From positions 94,805 to 158,804 of the forward strand of contig DEHZ01000003.1 of the NCBI GenBank assembly GCA_002352205.1: a DNA stretch of 64,000 nucleotides, given 5' to 3'. The notes below the pieces were generated by a model. The model was not told the DNA's origin. It was given only the letters and a program-made list of their open reading frames with translations, and made no database searches. Of this stretch, positions 36,831-47,900 are shown in pieces. Source of the DNA: Flavobacterium sp. UBA2787 (GTDB lineage: Bacteria; Bacteroidota; Bacteroidia; Flavobacteriales; Flavobacteriaceae). Within the stretch, counting starts at the first letter, position 1; each line of letters starts with the position of its first letter. The translations under genes and the position numbers were made by a program.

Positions 36831-37235
36831 TTGCTTTATGGATCTTATAGACCATGGGGTCTTGACACTTCAAGTATTTCTTTTTGGTTAGGATCTACAA
36901 TAACAATTTTAATTTTATTGTATTTATTTACGCCGATTTTTTCTGAAGATACAGTCAAAGAAATTAGAGTTAGCTCAACTAAAATTGAAGCTGATTATTT
37001 CAAAAATAAATCTGTGGTTTTTAGTTATTCAGATATTTCAAAAATTAGTTCTATTAGAATTAGACAACAAGGTAAAGCAGGATTCATAAGTGATGGGTAT
37101 CTCTTAACCACTATTCATCTGAAAAACGGTATAGAAATCAATATTTCTCAAGCTGAAATTGAAAATTATCGGGAAATAGTTGCTGCAGTTGAATATAATT
37201 TGAGGAATGAAGATAAAACAAACCCACATTCTTAA
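36831..37235 (+). CDS. Small membrane protein of unknown function, 5' end doubtful
   Basis: About 134 residues from a TTG codon. One clear membrane helix (about 17-35, SFWLGSTITILILLYLF) precedes a soluble beta-rich domain with FSYSDISKISSIRI and IHLKNGIEINISQAEI, reminiscent of PH-like membrane-associated domains. The frame stays open and hydrophobic upstream to a stop at 36771, reading like a first membrane helix, but has no ATG or GTG; an ATG at 36793 is in another frame. Either a TTG start or a small indel explains this. No family recognised. Confidence 0.5.
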   Translation: MLYGSYRPWGLDTSSISFWLGSTITILILLYLFTPIFSEDTVKEIRVSSTKIEADYFKNKSVVFSYSDISKISSIRIRQQGKAGFISDGYLLTTIHLKNGIEINISQAEIENYREIVAAVEYNLRNEDKTNPHS

Positions 37236-37263
37236 AGTAACATAACTACTAATAAAATGAAAT

Positions 37264-37641
37264 ATGATTGATTTAGTATACTTTACATTTATGTTCATAA
37301 TTGTCTACTTATTGTATATTTCTGCAATTACTCATCATTTCTCTTTAAACTTTACGAAACAAAAAAAAAGACCTTTTTGGCAATTTGTTGAAGAAGAATT
37401 TGTGAATAATCAAAAAAGTAATGCATTTAGAGAATTAAAACTATTTTTAAAAGAATTTATAAACTCTGTTTGGTTATCGGATAAAAAATTAAAAAAAATT
37501 GAAAATGTCAATAATTTAGAAAACTTTGAAGAATTAATTCAAAAATATAAAAATAGAAGAAATAATTCTTTCAAAAATTTTTTAGCTTTTTTTTTAATAC
37601 TAATTTTTATTAATTGGGTAGGATTTAAGTATCTTACTTAA
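37264..37641 (+). CDS. Small membrane protein of unknown function
   Basis: 125 residues with a membrane helix at each end (about 4-22 and 107-122) and a charged, helical middle (KKRPFWQFVEEEF and KKLKKIENVNNLENFEELIQKYK). Both ends are predicted on the same side of the membrane. No family recognised. It lies 29 nt after the preceding small membrane gene and may be co-transcribed. The very low GC of both genes, with poly-A and poly-T runs, differs from neighbouring core genes and could mean recent acquisition or relaxed selection. Confidence 0.6.
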   Translation: MIDLVYFTFMFIIVYLLYISAITHHFSLNFTKQKKRPFWQFVEEEFVNNQKSNAFRELKLFLKEFINSVWLSDKKLKKIENVNNLENFEELIQKYKNRRNNSFKNFLAFFLILIFINWVGFKYLT

Positions 37642-37654
37642 GATTATTTAAAAC

Positions 37655-37684
37655 AAAAAACCCCAAATTTTCATTTGAGGTTTT
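37655..37684. terminator. Bidirectional terminator between membrane-protein gene and tRNA-Gly
   Basis: AAAACC...CAAAT pairs with ATTTG...GGTTTT with a single C-A mismatch and a short loop; A and T runs flank both sides. It serves the plus-strand gene ending at 37641 and the minus-strand tRNA. Confidence 0.7.
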
Positions 37685-37689
37685 AGCAG

Positions 37690-37762
<73 letters not shown>

Positions 37763-37950
37763 TTTTATCTCACAAAGGCTTATTTTCATTGGTGTTCGAT
37801 GAACTGCGTTTGTGAGTGCAAATATAGACAAATAGTTTTCTTTGTTGCAAATTTTTTTTCAAAAAAATTATCAAAAAGCTAATAGAATTTATAACCAATT
37901 TATTCTGAAAAAGTTATACCTTTAGTTTTCCAAGTTTTACGAGAGAAATT

Positions 37951-38400
37951 ATGCTTACTTTAAAAGAAATAACAGCTTTGGACACTTATTCCGTGAGGCA
38001 TCCCGTTCTTCGGGAAGGAAAACCGTTGGAAACCTGCCACTTTGAAGGAGATAATTTGCAATCCACCATTCATCTTGGGCTGTTTATTAATTGTGCTTTA
38101 ATTGGCGTTGTTTCGCTTTTTAAAACCCAAAACAAAGAGTTCAACGAAGAAAAACAGTTTCAAATTCGTGGAATGGCAGTCTTAAAACATCATCAAAAAA
38201 GAGGCTACGGCGAAAAACTACTTCACGAAGCAGAAGAAATTGCAGAAAAATATAAATGTAACCTATTGTGGTTCAACGCACGCGAAACCGCCATTCCGTT
38301 TTATAAAAAAGCAGACTATTCCATTCACGGAAAACCTTTTGAAATTGGCGATATTGGCACTCATTTTGTAATGTATAAAAAAATGAACCCGATTTCTTAG
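37951..38400 (+). CDS. GNAT-family N-acetyltransferase
   Basis: 149 residues. The acetyl-CoA motif A is FQIRGMAVLKHHQKRGYGEK (about 70-89), and motif B contains LWFNARETAIPFYKKADY. Substrate not identifiable. The ATG is 6 nt downstream of the next gene's expected operon boundary, since the following L,D-transpeptidase starts 6 nt after its stop, so the two are probably co-transcribed. Confidence 0.9.
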   Translation: MLTLKEITALDTYSVRHPVLREGKPLETCHFEGDNLQSTIHLGLFINCALIGVVSLFKTQNKEFNEEKQFQIRGMAVLKHHQKRGYGEKLLHEAEEIAEKYKCNLLWFNARETAIPFYKKADYSIHGKPFEIGDIGTHFVMYKKMNPIS

Positions 38401-38405
38401 TTGCT

Positions 38406-39980
38406 ATGAAGCATTTTTACCTACTTTTTTTTGTACTCATTTTGATTTCTTGTAACAAGAAAAAAAATCCTGATGCTGTCAAAAAACCACCCGCCATTGA
38501 AATTACCGATGAGGGAAAAGTACTGGTCATCGACTCCACTTTTCTATCCAAAAAAAACGATTCTATTCTTGCTGCTTTTTATCAAGTAAATGAAAACAGA
38601 ACGTTTTGGTTGGCATTCAATTGCAGGGAATCGCTACTTACCATTTTAAAAAATGTGGCAGAAGAAGGGTTGAATCCAAAAGACTTCGATTTAAAAAAAA
38701 TCGAAAAATTAGAAAAATCAATTCCAACCTTATCAGATAAAGAATTGATAGACTACGATGTTTTGCTTACAGAAAATTTAAAAAAGTATGTAGAAAAAAC
38801 GGCGAAAGGTTCTTTAAACCCAAAAGAGTTATACAAAGATTGGGATTTAAAAGAAAACAAAATCGATGTGCAACAATTGCTTTTGAATTTTCAGCGAAAA
38901 GATTCGTTTGATTTTGCTGTGAATGAAGTAAAACCCAATCACATTATTTATCAAAAACTAAAACAAAGTTTAAAACTAATTGACCAATTCCCGGATGAAA
39001 ATTTCAAAAAACTGGAAATCAAAGACAAAATTGTACTGAATGATACAAATGATGTGTTAATCGAAGTAAAAAAACGGCTCGCCTATTGGTACGACATGAA
39101 AAAACCGGATTCGTTGACTAATATTTATGATGAAACCACGTTTAATGCCGTTAAAAACTTTCAAAGTCGGCACGGTTTAGCTCCTGATGGTGTGATTGGA
39201 AAAGGAACAATTGCATCGCTGAATTTTACCAAGCAAAAAAGAAAAGAGCAAATTATTGCCAACATGGAACGCTGGCGATGGTTTCCGCGAAATTTTGAAA
39301 AAGAATACCTCATCATCAACATTCCCGATTATTCGTTGCAGGTGGTGAAAGAAAAAGATACGGTAAAAACACATCGAATTATTGTGGGTAAAGCAAGTCG
39401 AAGCACACCTATTTTATCATCCAAATTGAGTTATGTAGTTTTTAATCCAACTTGGACCGTTCCTCCCACAATTTTAAAAGAAGACGTAATTCCGGCAGCG
39501 ACCAAAAACAGAGGCTATTTTGCTTCCAAAAACATTACAATTTATAGCGGAAGCACTGTTGTGAGTCCGTATGATTGGAATCCTGCGAGAGGAAGATCGT
39601 ACCGTTATGTGCAATCTCCGGGAAGCTTCAATTCGCTTGGATTGGTTAAAATTATGTTTCCAAATCGGTTTTCGGTATATCTGCATGACACGAATACAAG
39701 AGGTTATTTTGAGCGAGAAAATCGTTCATTAAGTTCCGGTTGCGTAAGGGTACAAAACCCGTTTGAATTAACAGAATACTTATTATCAGATTCTATTAAT
39801 TGGAATAAAGAAAAAATCGATGAAGTGTTGGCAGAATCCAAAACAAAGAATGTAAACTTTACCAAACCAATTTACCTGCACCTTTTATATTGGACAGCTT
39901 GGAGCGATAAAAATCTACTGATTTTTAGAGATGATATTTACGGTTTGGATGCCGAATTGTATAAAAAACTACGAAATTAA
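38406..39980 (+). CDS. YcbB-type L,D-transpeptidase lipoprotein
   Basis: 524 residues. The signal ends in LILISC, a lipobox, so an envelope lipoprotein. Order: scaffold domain (about 50-230), peptidoglycan-binding domain 1 (about 245-275, FNAVKNFQSRHGLAPDGVIG) and a YkuD catalytic domain (about 295-460). Catalytic Cys446 lies in SSGCVRVQNP, preceded by YLHDTN. Such enzymes form 3-3 mDAP cross-links, which fits the mDAP-type MurE in this window. Its 3' end overlaps the convergent gene by 12 nt. Confidence 0.93.
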   Translation: MKHFYLLFFVLILISCNKKKNPDAVKKPPAIEITDEGKVLVIDSTFLSKKNDSILAAFYQVNENRTFWLAFNCRESLLTILKNVAEEGLNPKDFDLKKIEKLEKSIPTLSDKELIDYDVLLTENLKKYVEKTAKGSLNPKELYKDWDLKENKIDVQQLLLNFQRKDSFDFAVNEVKPNHIIYQKLKQSLKLIDQFPDENFKKLEIKDKIVLNDTNDVLIEVKKRLAYWYDMKKPDSLTNIYDETTFNAVKNFQSRHGLAPDGVIGKGTIASLNFTKQKRKEQIIANMERWRWFPRNFEKEYLIINIPDYSLQVVKEKDTVKTHRIIVGKASRSTPILSSKLSYVVFNPTWTVPPTILKEDVIPAATKNRGYFASKNITIYSGSTVVSPYDWNPARGRSYRYVQSPGSFNSLGLVKIMFPNRFSVYLHDTNTRGYFERENRSLSSGCVRVQNPFELTEYLLSDSINWNKEKIDEVLAESKTKNVNFTKPIYLHLLYWTAWSDKNLLIFRDDIYGLDAELYKKLRN

Positions 39981-40676
39981 TTTCGAAGCTACTTTATAAC
40001 TTCTTGATGGATGATAAATAAACAAACATGATTTGTCTTTTATCGTTTTGATGATTTCTTGGTTTAATTCCACCGGCAACGCTGGACAACCTTGACTTCT
40101 TCCTAAACGTTTGTTTTGTTTGATGAATTGCTCAGACACATAATCTGCACCGTGAATCACAACGGCTCTTTCGCGAGCTTTGTCATTAATTCCTCTTTCC
40201 AAACCATCCAATCGAAGCGAAAGTCCATGTTTTCCTTGATATGTTTCTCCGGTAAGATAAAAACCTAAACTACTTTGGTATGATTCTGATTTATTCGAAA
40301 ATGTGGTAGCAAATTCTTCACCTGAATTTCTTCCGTGTGCCACTAGAGAATGATATAAAACTGTATTGGTGCTCATATCAATTACCCACATTCTCTTGGA
40401 ATTGGCAGACAAACTAAAATCGACAAGTGTCAAGATATCGTTTTGAATTAAACCTTTTTGCTTTAATTGGTAAAAACCTTCTAACGCTTTGGTAAAACTC
40501 TCTAATTGCGGAAGTTTAAAATTTTTAGCATCTAAATTATTGTACAAAGAACTCACTTTTGATTCAAAAGTTACTTTGGTATTGGATGCGATAATTTTAG
40601 GGTCTGTGGTATTATTTGATGGTGTTGTGAATGAAAATAATCCAAACAACAAAACCGATAAAATCTTGTAATTCAT
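39969..40676 (-). CDS. Exported murein L,D-transpeptidase catalytic-domain protein (YkuD_2 type)
   Basis: 235 residues with an N-terminal signal sequence (1-18). The catalytic region contains LVAHGRNSG, SSLGFYLTGETYQGKHG, VVIHGADYVSEQF and GRSQGCPALPVE, with predicted nucleophile Cys197. This belongs to the family annotated as murein L,D-transpeptidase catalytic domain proteins, distinct from the YcbB type next door. Cross-linking activity is likely but not shown for this subfamily. Confidence 0.88.
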   Translation of the reverse strand: MNYKILSVLLFGLFSFTTPSNNTTDPKIIASNTKVTFESKVSSLYNNLDAKNFKLPQLESFTKALEGFYQLKQKGLIQNDILTLVDFSLSANSKRMWVIDMSTNTVLYHSLVAHGRNSGEEFATTFSNKSESYQSSLGFYLTGETYQGKHGLSLRLDGLERGINDKARERAVVIHGADYVSEQFIKQNKRLGRSQGCPALPVELNQEIIKTIKDKSCLFIYHPSRSYKVASKLIS

Positions 40677-40936
40677 TGGTAATCTACAGGTTAAAAATTA
40701 GACTTGGGATGCCAAAAATATAAATTAAAAGTTTAAAACCAAATTATTTTAAACTAAATGTCAACTTTTTTGGAAATTAGCTCACTTTCAATGGGAGAAC
40801 TAAGCAGAAAACGGAAAAAAACTACAATTCGTATCGCGAAAATGTAACATAACGAAACTTTAACGTCTTTATAAAATATTTCTTAATGAAATGATAAAGT
40901 AATTGTTACTCTAAATCCAATAGTTAATTTTGAATT

Positions 40937-43342
40937 ATGAATTCAATCAGGCCACTCTTTTTCATCGTTTTATTTTTAATAATAGGAATAACCCAATCGT
41001 ACAGCCAGAAAAAAACAACTGCTCTTCGTGTCGATGAGTCTATTTCTATTGATGGAAAATTGGATGAAGCTGTTTGGATGAAAACACCTGTAGCCAATAA
41101 TTTCATTATGCTCGAACCGGATAATGGTGTGCCGGAATCTCCTGAGAGAAAATCGGAAGTTAAAGTGATTTATGATGATAATGCCATTTACATAGGAGCA
41201 ATTTTATACGACAATGAACCAGCCAAAATAGAAAAAGAAATTACACAACGGGATATTTTTGGAACAGCAGACCATTTCGGAATTTTCGTTAACGGTTTTA
41301 ACGATGGTCAGCAAGATTTTCGATTTTTTGTTTCCGCTTCCGGAGTTCAAATGGATTGTTTGGCAACCGAAAATAATGAAGATTTTTCGTGGGATGCCAT
41401 TTGGAACAGCGAAGTAAAAATCACCGATTATGGTTGGGTGGTAGAAATGGAAATTCCGTATGCAGCTCTTCGTTTTTCAAAAGAAAATGTTCAAACTTGG
41501 GGTGTAAATTTTTTTAGAGAAATTCGTCGTTTCAGACAAAAAGTAACGTGGAGCAAAATCGACAGAGCAGTTGGTTCTGTCATCAATCAAGCCGGTGTTT
41601 TGGAAGGAATTGAAAACATCAAAACCCCTACTCGACTATTTTTTATTCCCTATACTTCGGGCTATGTGGAATCAAACAATTTGGGAACAGAAAGCACTTT
41701 TAAAGCCGGAATGGATATCAAATACGGCATCAACGATTCATTTACATTAGATGCGATTTTGGTTCCTGATTTTGGTCAAGCCGCTTTTGATAATGTGGAA
41801 TTAAATTTAGGCCCGTTTGAACAACAATTTAATGAAAACAGACCTTTTTTTACGGAAGGAACGGATTTATTCTCCAAAGGAAATTTGGTTTATTCACGAA
41901 GAATTGGCGGACCTCCATCTTCATCACCTGCAACAAATGAAAACGAAACGGTTGAAAGTTATCCCAGCACGGTAAATCTGTTGAATGCTTTAAAAGTTTC
42001 AGGAAGAACAGCAGAAGGTTTGGGAATAGGTTTTTTAAATGCCATTACCGAAAAAACGTATGCTCGAGTTAGAAATACCGATACAAATGAAGTTCGAAAT
42101 CAATTAGTTGAACCCTTATCTAATTATAATGTATTGGTTTTTGATCAACGATTTAACCAAAATTCCTCAGTTTCGTTTATCAACACCAATGTAACACGAG
42201 TGGGTGATTTTAGAGATGCCAACGTAACCGGAATTGTGTATGACATCAATTCTAAAGGAAACAAATATAATTTTTCCGGCGATTTAAAAATGAGTAGCAT
42301 TTATGATGATGTAAAAGGAAATGGTTATTCAACGTATATGAATTTTGGAAAAACGTTCGGGAAATATCGTTATTCGATTGCTTCTCAATATGTTTCAAAA
42401 GATTTTGACATCAATGATTTAGGTATCAATTTCATAACGAATTATCACAATGTAGCAGCGAATTTTAATTACCGAATTTTAAATCCAACCAAACTATTCA
42501 ATTCCTTTAACCTAAATACAAATTATTACATTGAACTTGAAAACACTACCGGAAAAGCACAAGATCATTGGATTAATTTGAATGTAAATTCCAATACTTT
42601 AAAAAACGATTACATTGGATATGGGTTTTTGGTAAGTCCGTTTGTTACTTATAATTTTTATGAATCAAGAGTTGCTGGCAGACCATTGGCTTTTCCGGCA
42701 AGTGGAAATGCGTGGATTTATTTTTCATCTAATTATAATAGAAAATTTGCATTGGACATTGAACCTTCAATTAGAATTTTTGATCAAGAAAATCGTATGA
42801 ACTATGGTTTATTTATTAGTCCGAGATATCGTTTTAACGACAAAATGACATTAATTTATTCCACCAACTTTTCTCGTCAAAACAGCGATATTGGTTGGGT
42901 AGATTTTTCAGAAAGCGACATTATTTTAGCTGAAAGAAATCGTACCACTTTAACCAATTCTATTTCAGGAAAATATGCCATCAATAATAAAATGACATTG
43001 AATTTAACAACAAGACATTATTGGTCGTTTGCCGAAAATGTTCAGTTTCACACGTTGTTGGAAGATGGAACTTTTACACCAAACAACAATTACACAACCA
43101 ATAGAGACGCTAATTTCAACTTGTGGAATTTTGACTTGTCTTATTCTTGGTGGTTTGCTCCGGGAAGTCAAATAACCGCTTTGTATCGAAACAATGCTCA
43201 GAATTTTTCCAACGAAATTGATAAAAGCTACGGTTCAAATTTCAATAATGTGTTTGAAGATAATTTAAACCACGTTTTTTCTGTGAGTGTTCGCTATTTT
43301 ATTGATTACAACAAAGCCAAAAACTGGTTTAAAAAAGTATAA
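40937..43342 (+). CDS. DUF5916 outer-membrane protein with CBM9-like N-terminal domain
   Basis: 801 residues. Signal peptide (1-23), then a carbohydrate-binding family 9-like domain (about 30-215; SIDGKLDEAVWMKTPVANNF is its typical opening), then a DUF5916 region (about 220-800) rich in amphipathic beta strands with aromatic girdles, consistent with an outer membrane barrel. Common in Bacteroidota, function unproven. It is single, not beside a SusCD pair, so no sugar target can be proposed. Confidence 0.88.
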   Translation: MNSIRPLFFIVLFLIIGITQSYSQKKTTALRVDESISIDGKLDEAVWMKTPVANNFIMLEPDNGVPESPERKSEVKVIYDDNAIYIGAILYDNEPAKIEKEITQRDIFGTADHFGIFVNGFNDGQQDFRFFVSASGVQMDCLATENNEDFSWDAIWNSEVKITDYGWVVEMEIPYAALRFSKENVQTWGVNFFREIRRFRQKVTWSKIDRAVGSVINQAGVLEGIENIKTPTRLFFIPYTSGYVESNNLGTESTFKAGMDIKYGINDSFTLDAILVPDFGQAAFDNVELNLGPFEQQFNENRPFFTEGTDLFSKGNLVYSRRIGGPPSSSPATNENETVESYPSTVNLLNALKVSGRTAEGLGIGFLNAITEKTYARVRNTDTNEVRNQLVEPLSNYNVLVFDQRFNQNSSVSFINTNVTRVGDFRDANVTGIVYDINSKGNKYNFSGDLKMSSIYDDVKGNGYSTYMNFGKTFGKYRYSIASQYVSKDFDINDLGINFITNYHNVAANFNYRILNPTKLFNSFNLNTNYYIELENTTGKAQDHWINLNVNSNTLKNDYIGYGFLVSPFVTYNFYESRVAGRPLAFPASGNAWIYFSSNYNRKFALDIEPSIRIFDQENRMNYGLFISPRYRFNDKMTLIYSTNFSRQNSDIGWVDFSESDIILAERNRTTLTNSISGKYAINNKMTLNLTTRHYWSFAENVQFHTLLEDGTFTPNNNYTTNRDANFNLWNFDLSYSWWFAPGSQITALYRNNAQNFSNEIDKSYGSNFNNVFEDNLNHVFSVSVRYFIDYNKAKNWFKKV

Positions 43343-43370
43343 ATCATACTTTCAGAAAGCCGTATTTCAT

Positions 43371-43378
43371 TATCTTTG
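43371..43378 (+). promoter_or_regulatory. Probable gpmI promoter, -7 box TATCTTTG
   Basis: Perfect TAnnTTTG box 16 nt before the gpmI ATG, inside the gap between the DUF5916 gene and gpmI. It supports the start at 43395. Confidence 0.55.
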
Positions 43379-43394
43379 CGTCAAATTTTTTCCT

Positions 43395-44912
43395 ATGAAC
43401 AAGAAAGTAATCCTGATGATTTTAGACGGATGGGGACATTCGCCTGACCCAAAAGTTTCTGCAATTGACCATGCCAACACGCCTTTTATTGATTCTTTAT
43501 ACCAAAATTACCCAAATGCCGAATTACGCACTGATGGCTTAAATGTTGGTCTTCCAGAAGGTCAGATGGGGAATTCAGAAGTTGGTCACATGAATTTAGG
43601 AGCCGGAAGAATTATTTATCAAGAACTTACACGAATTAATTTGGCGGTTCAAAATAAGACATTGAACAACGAAAAAGTGTTGCAAGAAGCTTTTCAATAT
43701 GCCAAAACAAATCATAAAGATGTTCATTTTTTAGGATTGGTTTCAGATGGTGGCGTGCATTCTCATATTGATCATGTAAAAGGATTGGTTGATGCTACAC
43801 AAGATTTTGGTTTAAACAACGTTTATATTCATGCGTTTACAGATGGTCGAGATGTGGATCCAAAATCAGGTGTTCGATTTATATCAGAATTAGAAAATTA
43901 TTGCAAAAATACCACCGCAAAATTAGCATCTGTTATTGGTCGCTATTATGCAATGGACAGAGACAGAAGATGGGAAAGAGTAAAGTTGGCCTATGATTTA
44001 TTGGTGAATGGAATAGGAAAGCATTCTCAAAATGCTATTGATAGTATTCAAGATAATTATGCTAATGATATAACCGATGAGTTCATTGAACCTATTTTGA
44101 TGGTCGATGAAAATGACAAACCATTAACCACCATTAAAAACGGAGATGTGGTCATTTTCTTCAATTTTAGAACCGATAGAGGAAGACAATTGACCGAAGT
44201 TCTAACCCAATTTGATTGTCATGAACAAAATATGCACCAATTGGATTTGTATTATGTAACGTTGACAAATTATGATGAAACGTATAAAAACATCAAAGTA
44301 ATTTACAACAAAGATAATATCACAGAAACATTGGGTGAAGTTTTGGAAAGAAACCATAAAAAACAAATCCGGATTGCGGAAACAGAAAAATATCCACACG
44401 TAACTTTCTTCTTTTCCGGTGGTCGCGAAGAACCGTTTGAAGGCGAAACCCGTATATTAAGAAACTCACCAAAAGTAGCAACATACGATTTAAAGCCGGA
44501 AATGAGTGCTTTTGAATTAAAAGATGCTTTGGTAGAAGAACTCAAAAAAGGTGAAGTTGATTTTGTTTGTTTGAATTTTGCAAACGGAGATATGGTTGGT
44601 CACACCGGTGTGATGGAAGCCGCTATCAAAGCATGTGAAGCCGTTGATGTATGTGTAAAAGAAGTAATCGAAACTGCTTTAGCAAATAATTATACCACCA
44701 TCGTTATTGCCGATCACGGAAATTGTGAAACAATGATGAATTCAGATGGCTCGCCAAATACGGCTCATACAACCAATCCTGTTCCGGTTATCTTGGTTGA
44801 TAAAGAAATAAAAGCAATTAATAATGGTGTGTTAGGTGACATTGCTCCTACCATCTTAACCTTGATGGGGATTGAAAAACCAGATGTAATGACAAGGCAT
44901 TCCTTACTATAA
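43395..44912 (+). CDS. gpmI: 2,3-bisphosphoglycerate-independent phosphoglycerate mutase
   Basis: Glycolytic enzyme that converts 3-phosphoglycerate to 2-phosphoglycerate using two Mn ions. The catalytic Ser61 lies in GQMGNSEVGHMNLG; Asp11 in LILDGWGHS and the C-terminal IVIADHGNCETM complete the alkaline-phosphatase-like metal sites. 505 residues, normal. A longer frame from 43287 overlaps the DUF5916 gene and is rejected. The T9SS protein gene starts 4 nt after its stop. Confidence 0.96.
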   Translation: MNKKVILMILDGWGHSPDPKVSAIDHANTPFIDSLYQNYPNAELRTDGLNVGLPEGQMGNSEVGHMNLGAGRIIYQELTRINLAVQNKTLNNEKVLQEAFQYAKTNHKDVHFLGLVSDGGVHSHIDHVKGLVDATQDFGLNNVYIHAFTDGRDVDPKSGVRFISELENYCKNTTAKLASVIGRYYAMDRDRRWERVKLAYDLLVNGIGKHSQNAIDSIQDNYANDITDEFIEPILMVDENDKPLTTIKNGDVVIFFNFRTDRGRQLTEVLTQFDCHEQNMHQLDLYYVTLTNYDETYKNIKVIYNKDNITETLGEVLERNHKKQIRIAETEKYPHVTFFFSGGREEPFEGETRILRNSPKVATYDLKPEMSAFELKDALVEELKKGEVDFVCLNFANGDMVGHTGVMEAAIKACEAVDVCVKEVIETALANNYTTIVIADHGNCETMMNSDGSPNTAHTTNPVPVILVDKEIKAINNGVLGDIAPTILTLMGIEKPDVMTRHSLL

Positions 44913-44915
44913 ACT

Positions 44916-47900
44916 ATGTTGAAATCACTTCATAAATTTTTTTTTCTACTTTGGATTTTAATCATTCAAAACACTTTTGCTCAAGGGGGTGCTCCGTCAT
45001 GTGCAGAATTTCAATCTAATTTTGAAGCGTATCAATCTTGTGCTACAAGTATTCCGTTTCAGAATTCAACGGGAGCCAATAGCGAAACTTTTCAGACAAC
45101 TTGTATTCTTGAACCTTTTAGAGGTCCAACTTGGTTTTTTATTCAAATTCAAACACCAGGGAATATTGTATTACAAATTAGTCAAGTAAACAATGGCGGT
45201 GTGGGAACAGATGTTGACTTCGTTCTATGGGGTCCGTTTACTAATTTAAATAACATTTGTAGTCAATTAAATATTTCTCAAGAAGTTGATTGCAGTTGGT
45301 CTGCCAGCGATATTGAAATTGTAAATATTCCTAATGGACAAGTGGGGGAATTATATGTACTTTTGATAGATAATTATTCAAATCAACCAGGAGAAATATC
45401 CATTTCTCAAATTGGTGGAACCGGAAGTTCAGATTGTAGCTTTTTATCTTCGGTCGAAATTACTGATGATAGTGGAAACGAAATTACACAAACTGAATAC
45501 TGCAAACCGGAGACAAAAAGTATTACGGCAACCATAGATGTTACTGATTTTGATGGAAATGTAACCGATTTACGTTTTAATTATACATGGTATCGAAACA
45601 ATGTGGTGCTAAGTACTATTACAGACAGCACAATAAGCACAAACACTTTAGCTGATATTGCAGAATCTGGGACTTATCGGGTTGAAACAACCGCTTATGA
45701 TAGCACCGACCCAACAGTGGATATGAATAATTTACCTGTAAGTGAGGCAGAGATTGAACTAAAATTCTTTGTCTTACCGGAGGTTTCTATACAAAATACA
45801 GCAACAGAATGTTTAAGCTCAAATCCGATTTTGCAAGGTACTATCTCGAATCAAAATCTCTTTGATTCTTTTGTTGACAATCCGATTTATCAATGGTACA
45901 GAAATGATGTGGCTGTTTTTGGAATTTCAAATGACAATTTTACTCCAACTCTTCCCGGAAAATATAATTTAGGTGTCAAAAATGGTGGTTGTAACGAAGT
46001 TATTTCAAACTCAATTTTTATTTATGACACTCCTCAAATTGTCATTTTAGACAATGCTTCGATTTGTGATAATGATAGTTTTACGATAAATTCCGCAATT
46101 ACAAATGCTGGAAATCTGAATAATTTAACTTATCAGTGGTATCAAAACAATATTGCTTTAGTGGGAGAAAATTCGGTAACATTAGTTGTTTCTACAGCAA
46201 TTCAAGCTTCTAATTCAACCTCAGATTATTATTTACAAGTAACTGAAGAAGGTATTTGTGTTGGCAATTCTAATACCGTTTCCATTCAAATAAATTCGAT
46301 TCCGGTGCTCAATACAAATCCTGTAGCAATGGAACAATGTGATTATATTGCTCCAAATAACGACGGTATTGCCACAACTAATTTAACGGAAGCGTATGAT
46401 GAAATTACCAATAATGTTTCAGGTTTAACGCTATTTTATTTTTTAGATAGCGGTTTAACACAACCTATTTTGACTCCGGAAGCATTTGTAAATTCCACTC
46501 CAAATCAGACAATTTATGTGATTGCGGTAAATGAAAATGCAACGCCAAGTTGTACCTCATCAACTGTTGCTTCGATTGCTTTAACAGTTAATCCAACAAG
46601 TTTGTCATCTTATCCGGATATGGCAGCGGTTTGTCCTGCATTAAACCAAAATTTTGGATTAGTAGATTTTTCTACACAAGAAAACATTATTCGTACTAAC
46701 TTTTTTGGAGGCAATCCGGTTGAAATCACTTTTTATTTGACAGATACTGATGCTTCTGTAAAAACAAATCAGTTGACGAATTTGTCTCAAATTCCAATTG
46801 GAATTCAAACTATTTACACAAGAGTAGAAACCAATAATATTTGTGAGGGTGTTGGTACATTTCAAGTAGAAATTACTACACCACCACTTCAAAACACTGT
46901 CACTTCCATAGCTATTTGTGAAAATGAAAGTATTGTTTTAAACAGTTTTGACACGGAAGCTTTATTAAACCAAAATCCAACAGTTCAAGCAACTTATTTC
47001 AGAACATTTCTATTAGCAGAAAGTAATTCTAGTGCTTTAAATAAAAACATTCCTCAAGCTTTTCCGGTTGGTAATAATAACATTTTTATTCGTTTATTTG
47101 ATACGGCTACTCAGTGTTTTTTGATTGTTGATTTTACGATTGAAGTTTTTACTAATCCGATAATTTTTACACCAAATGAAATATCCATTTGTGGCGATAC
47201 AGTTTCAGCTTTTAATTTAACCCTCAGAAATAATCAAATAACAGGTGGAAATTCAAATTATCAGGTTTTTTATTATGAAACGCAGGCCGATTTAACGGCT
47301 GATAATTTCATTCCACAACCGGATTCTTATGAATCATCTACAAAAACTATTTTGGTAAAAGTTGTTGACCCTACCAATAACAATTGCTTCTCAACAACTA
47401 GTTTAAATTTGGCAGTAGTAACTATTCCGGGAAGTTTGACCAACCCTACTCCTATAGAAAAATGTGATGATAGCGGTTTTGCTAGTTTTGATTTAACAGA
47501 GAGAACAACTGAAATTACCGGGCCTTCTGATTTAAATAATATTGTTATCAGATATTTTGAAAATTTTATTGATGCTCAAAGCAATAACAATTCGTTTATT
47601 CCAAACCCTACTAATTTTACCAATACTGTTCAAGATTTTCAAACAATTTATGTTCGTGTAACTAGCACCACAAATTTTGACAGTGAGACTGGATTGGCCT
47701 GTTTTAGAGTTTTAGAATTAAACCTTTATGTACGTCCGTTTCCGGAAAATAATTTAAGAACATTTCCCTATTATATCTGTATTGATGAAAGCGGAAATAT
47801 CTTAAGAGAGGCCTTCATACGAACTTTGCTAAACGAAACAGATTACACTTTTGAATGGTTTACCGAATTTGATGCTCTTTCAGGAAATGAAATTTCAGGA

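Noticed and set aside
43287-43394. Longer gpmI start overlapping the DUF5916 gene
   Set aside because: The extra 36 residues are not family-like, and a TATCTTTG box lies just before the ATG at 43395.
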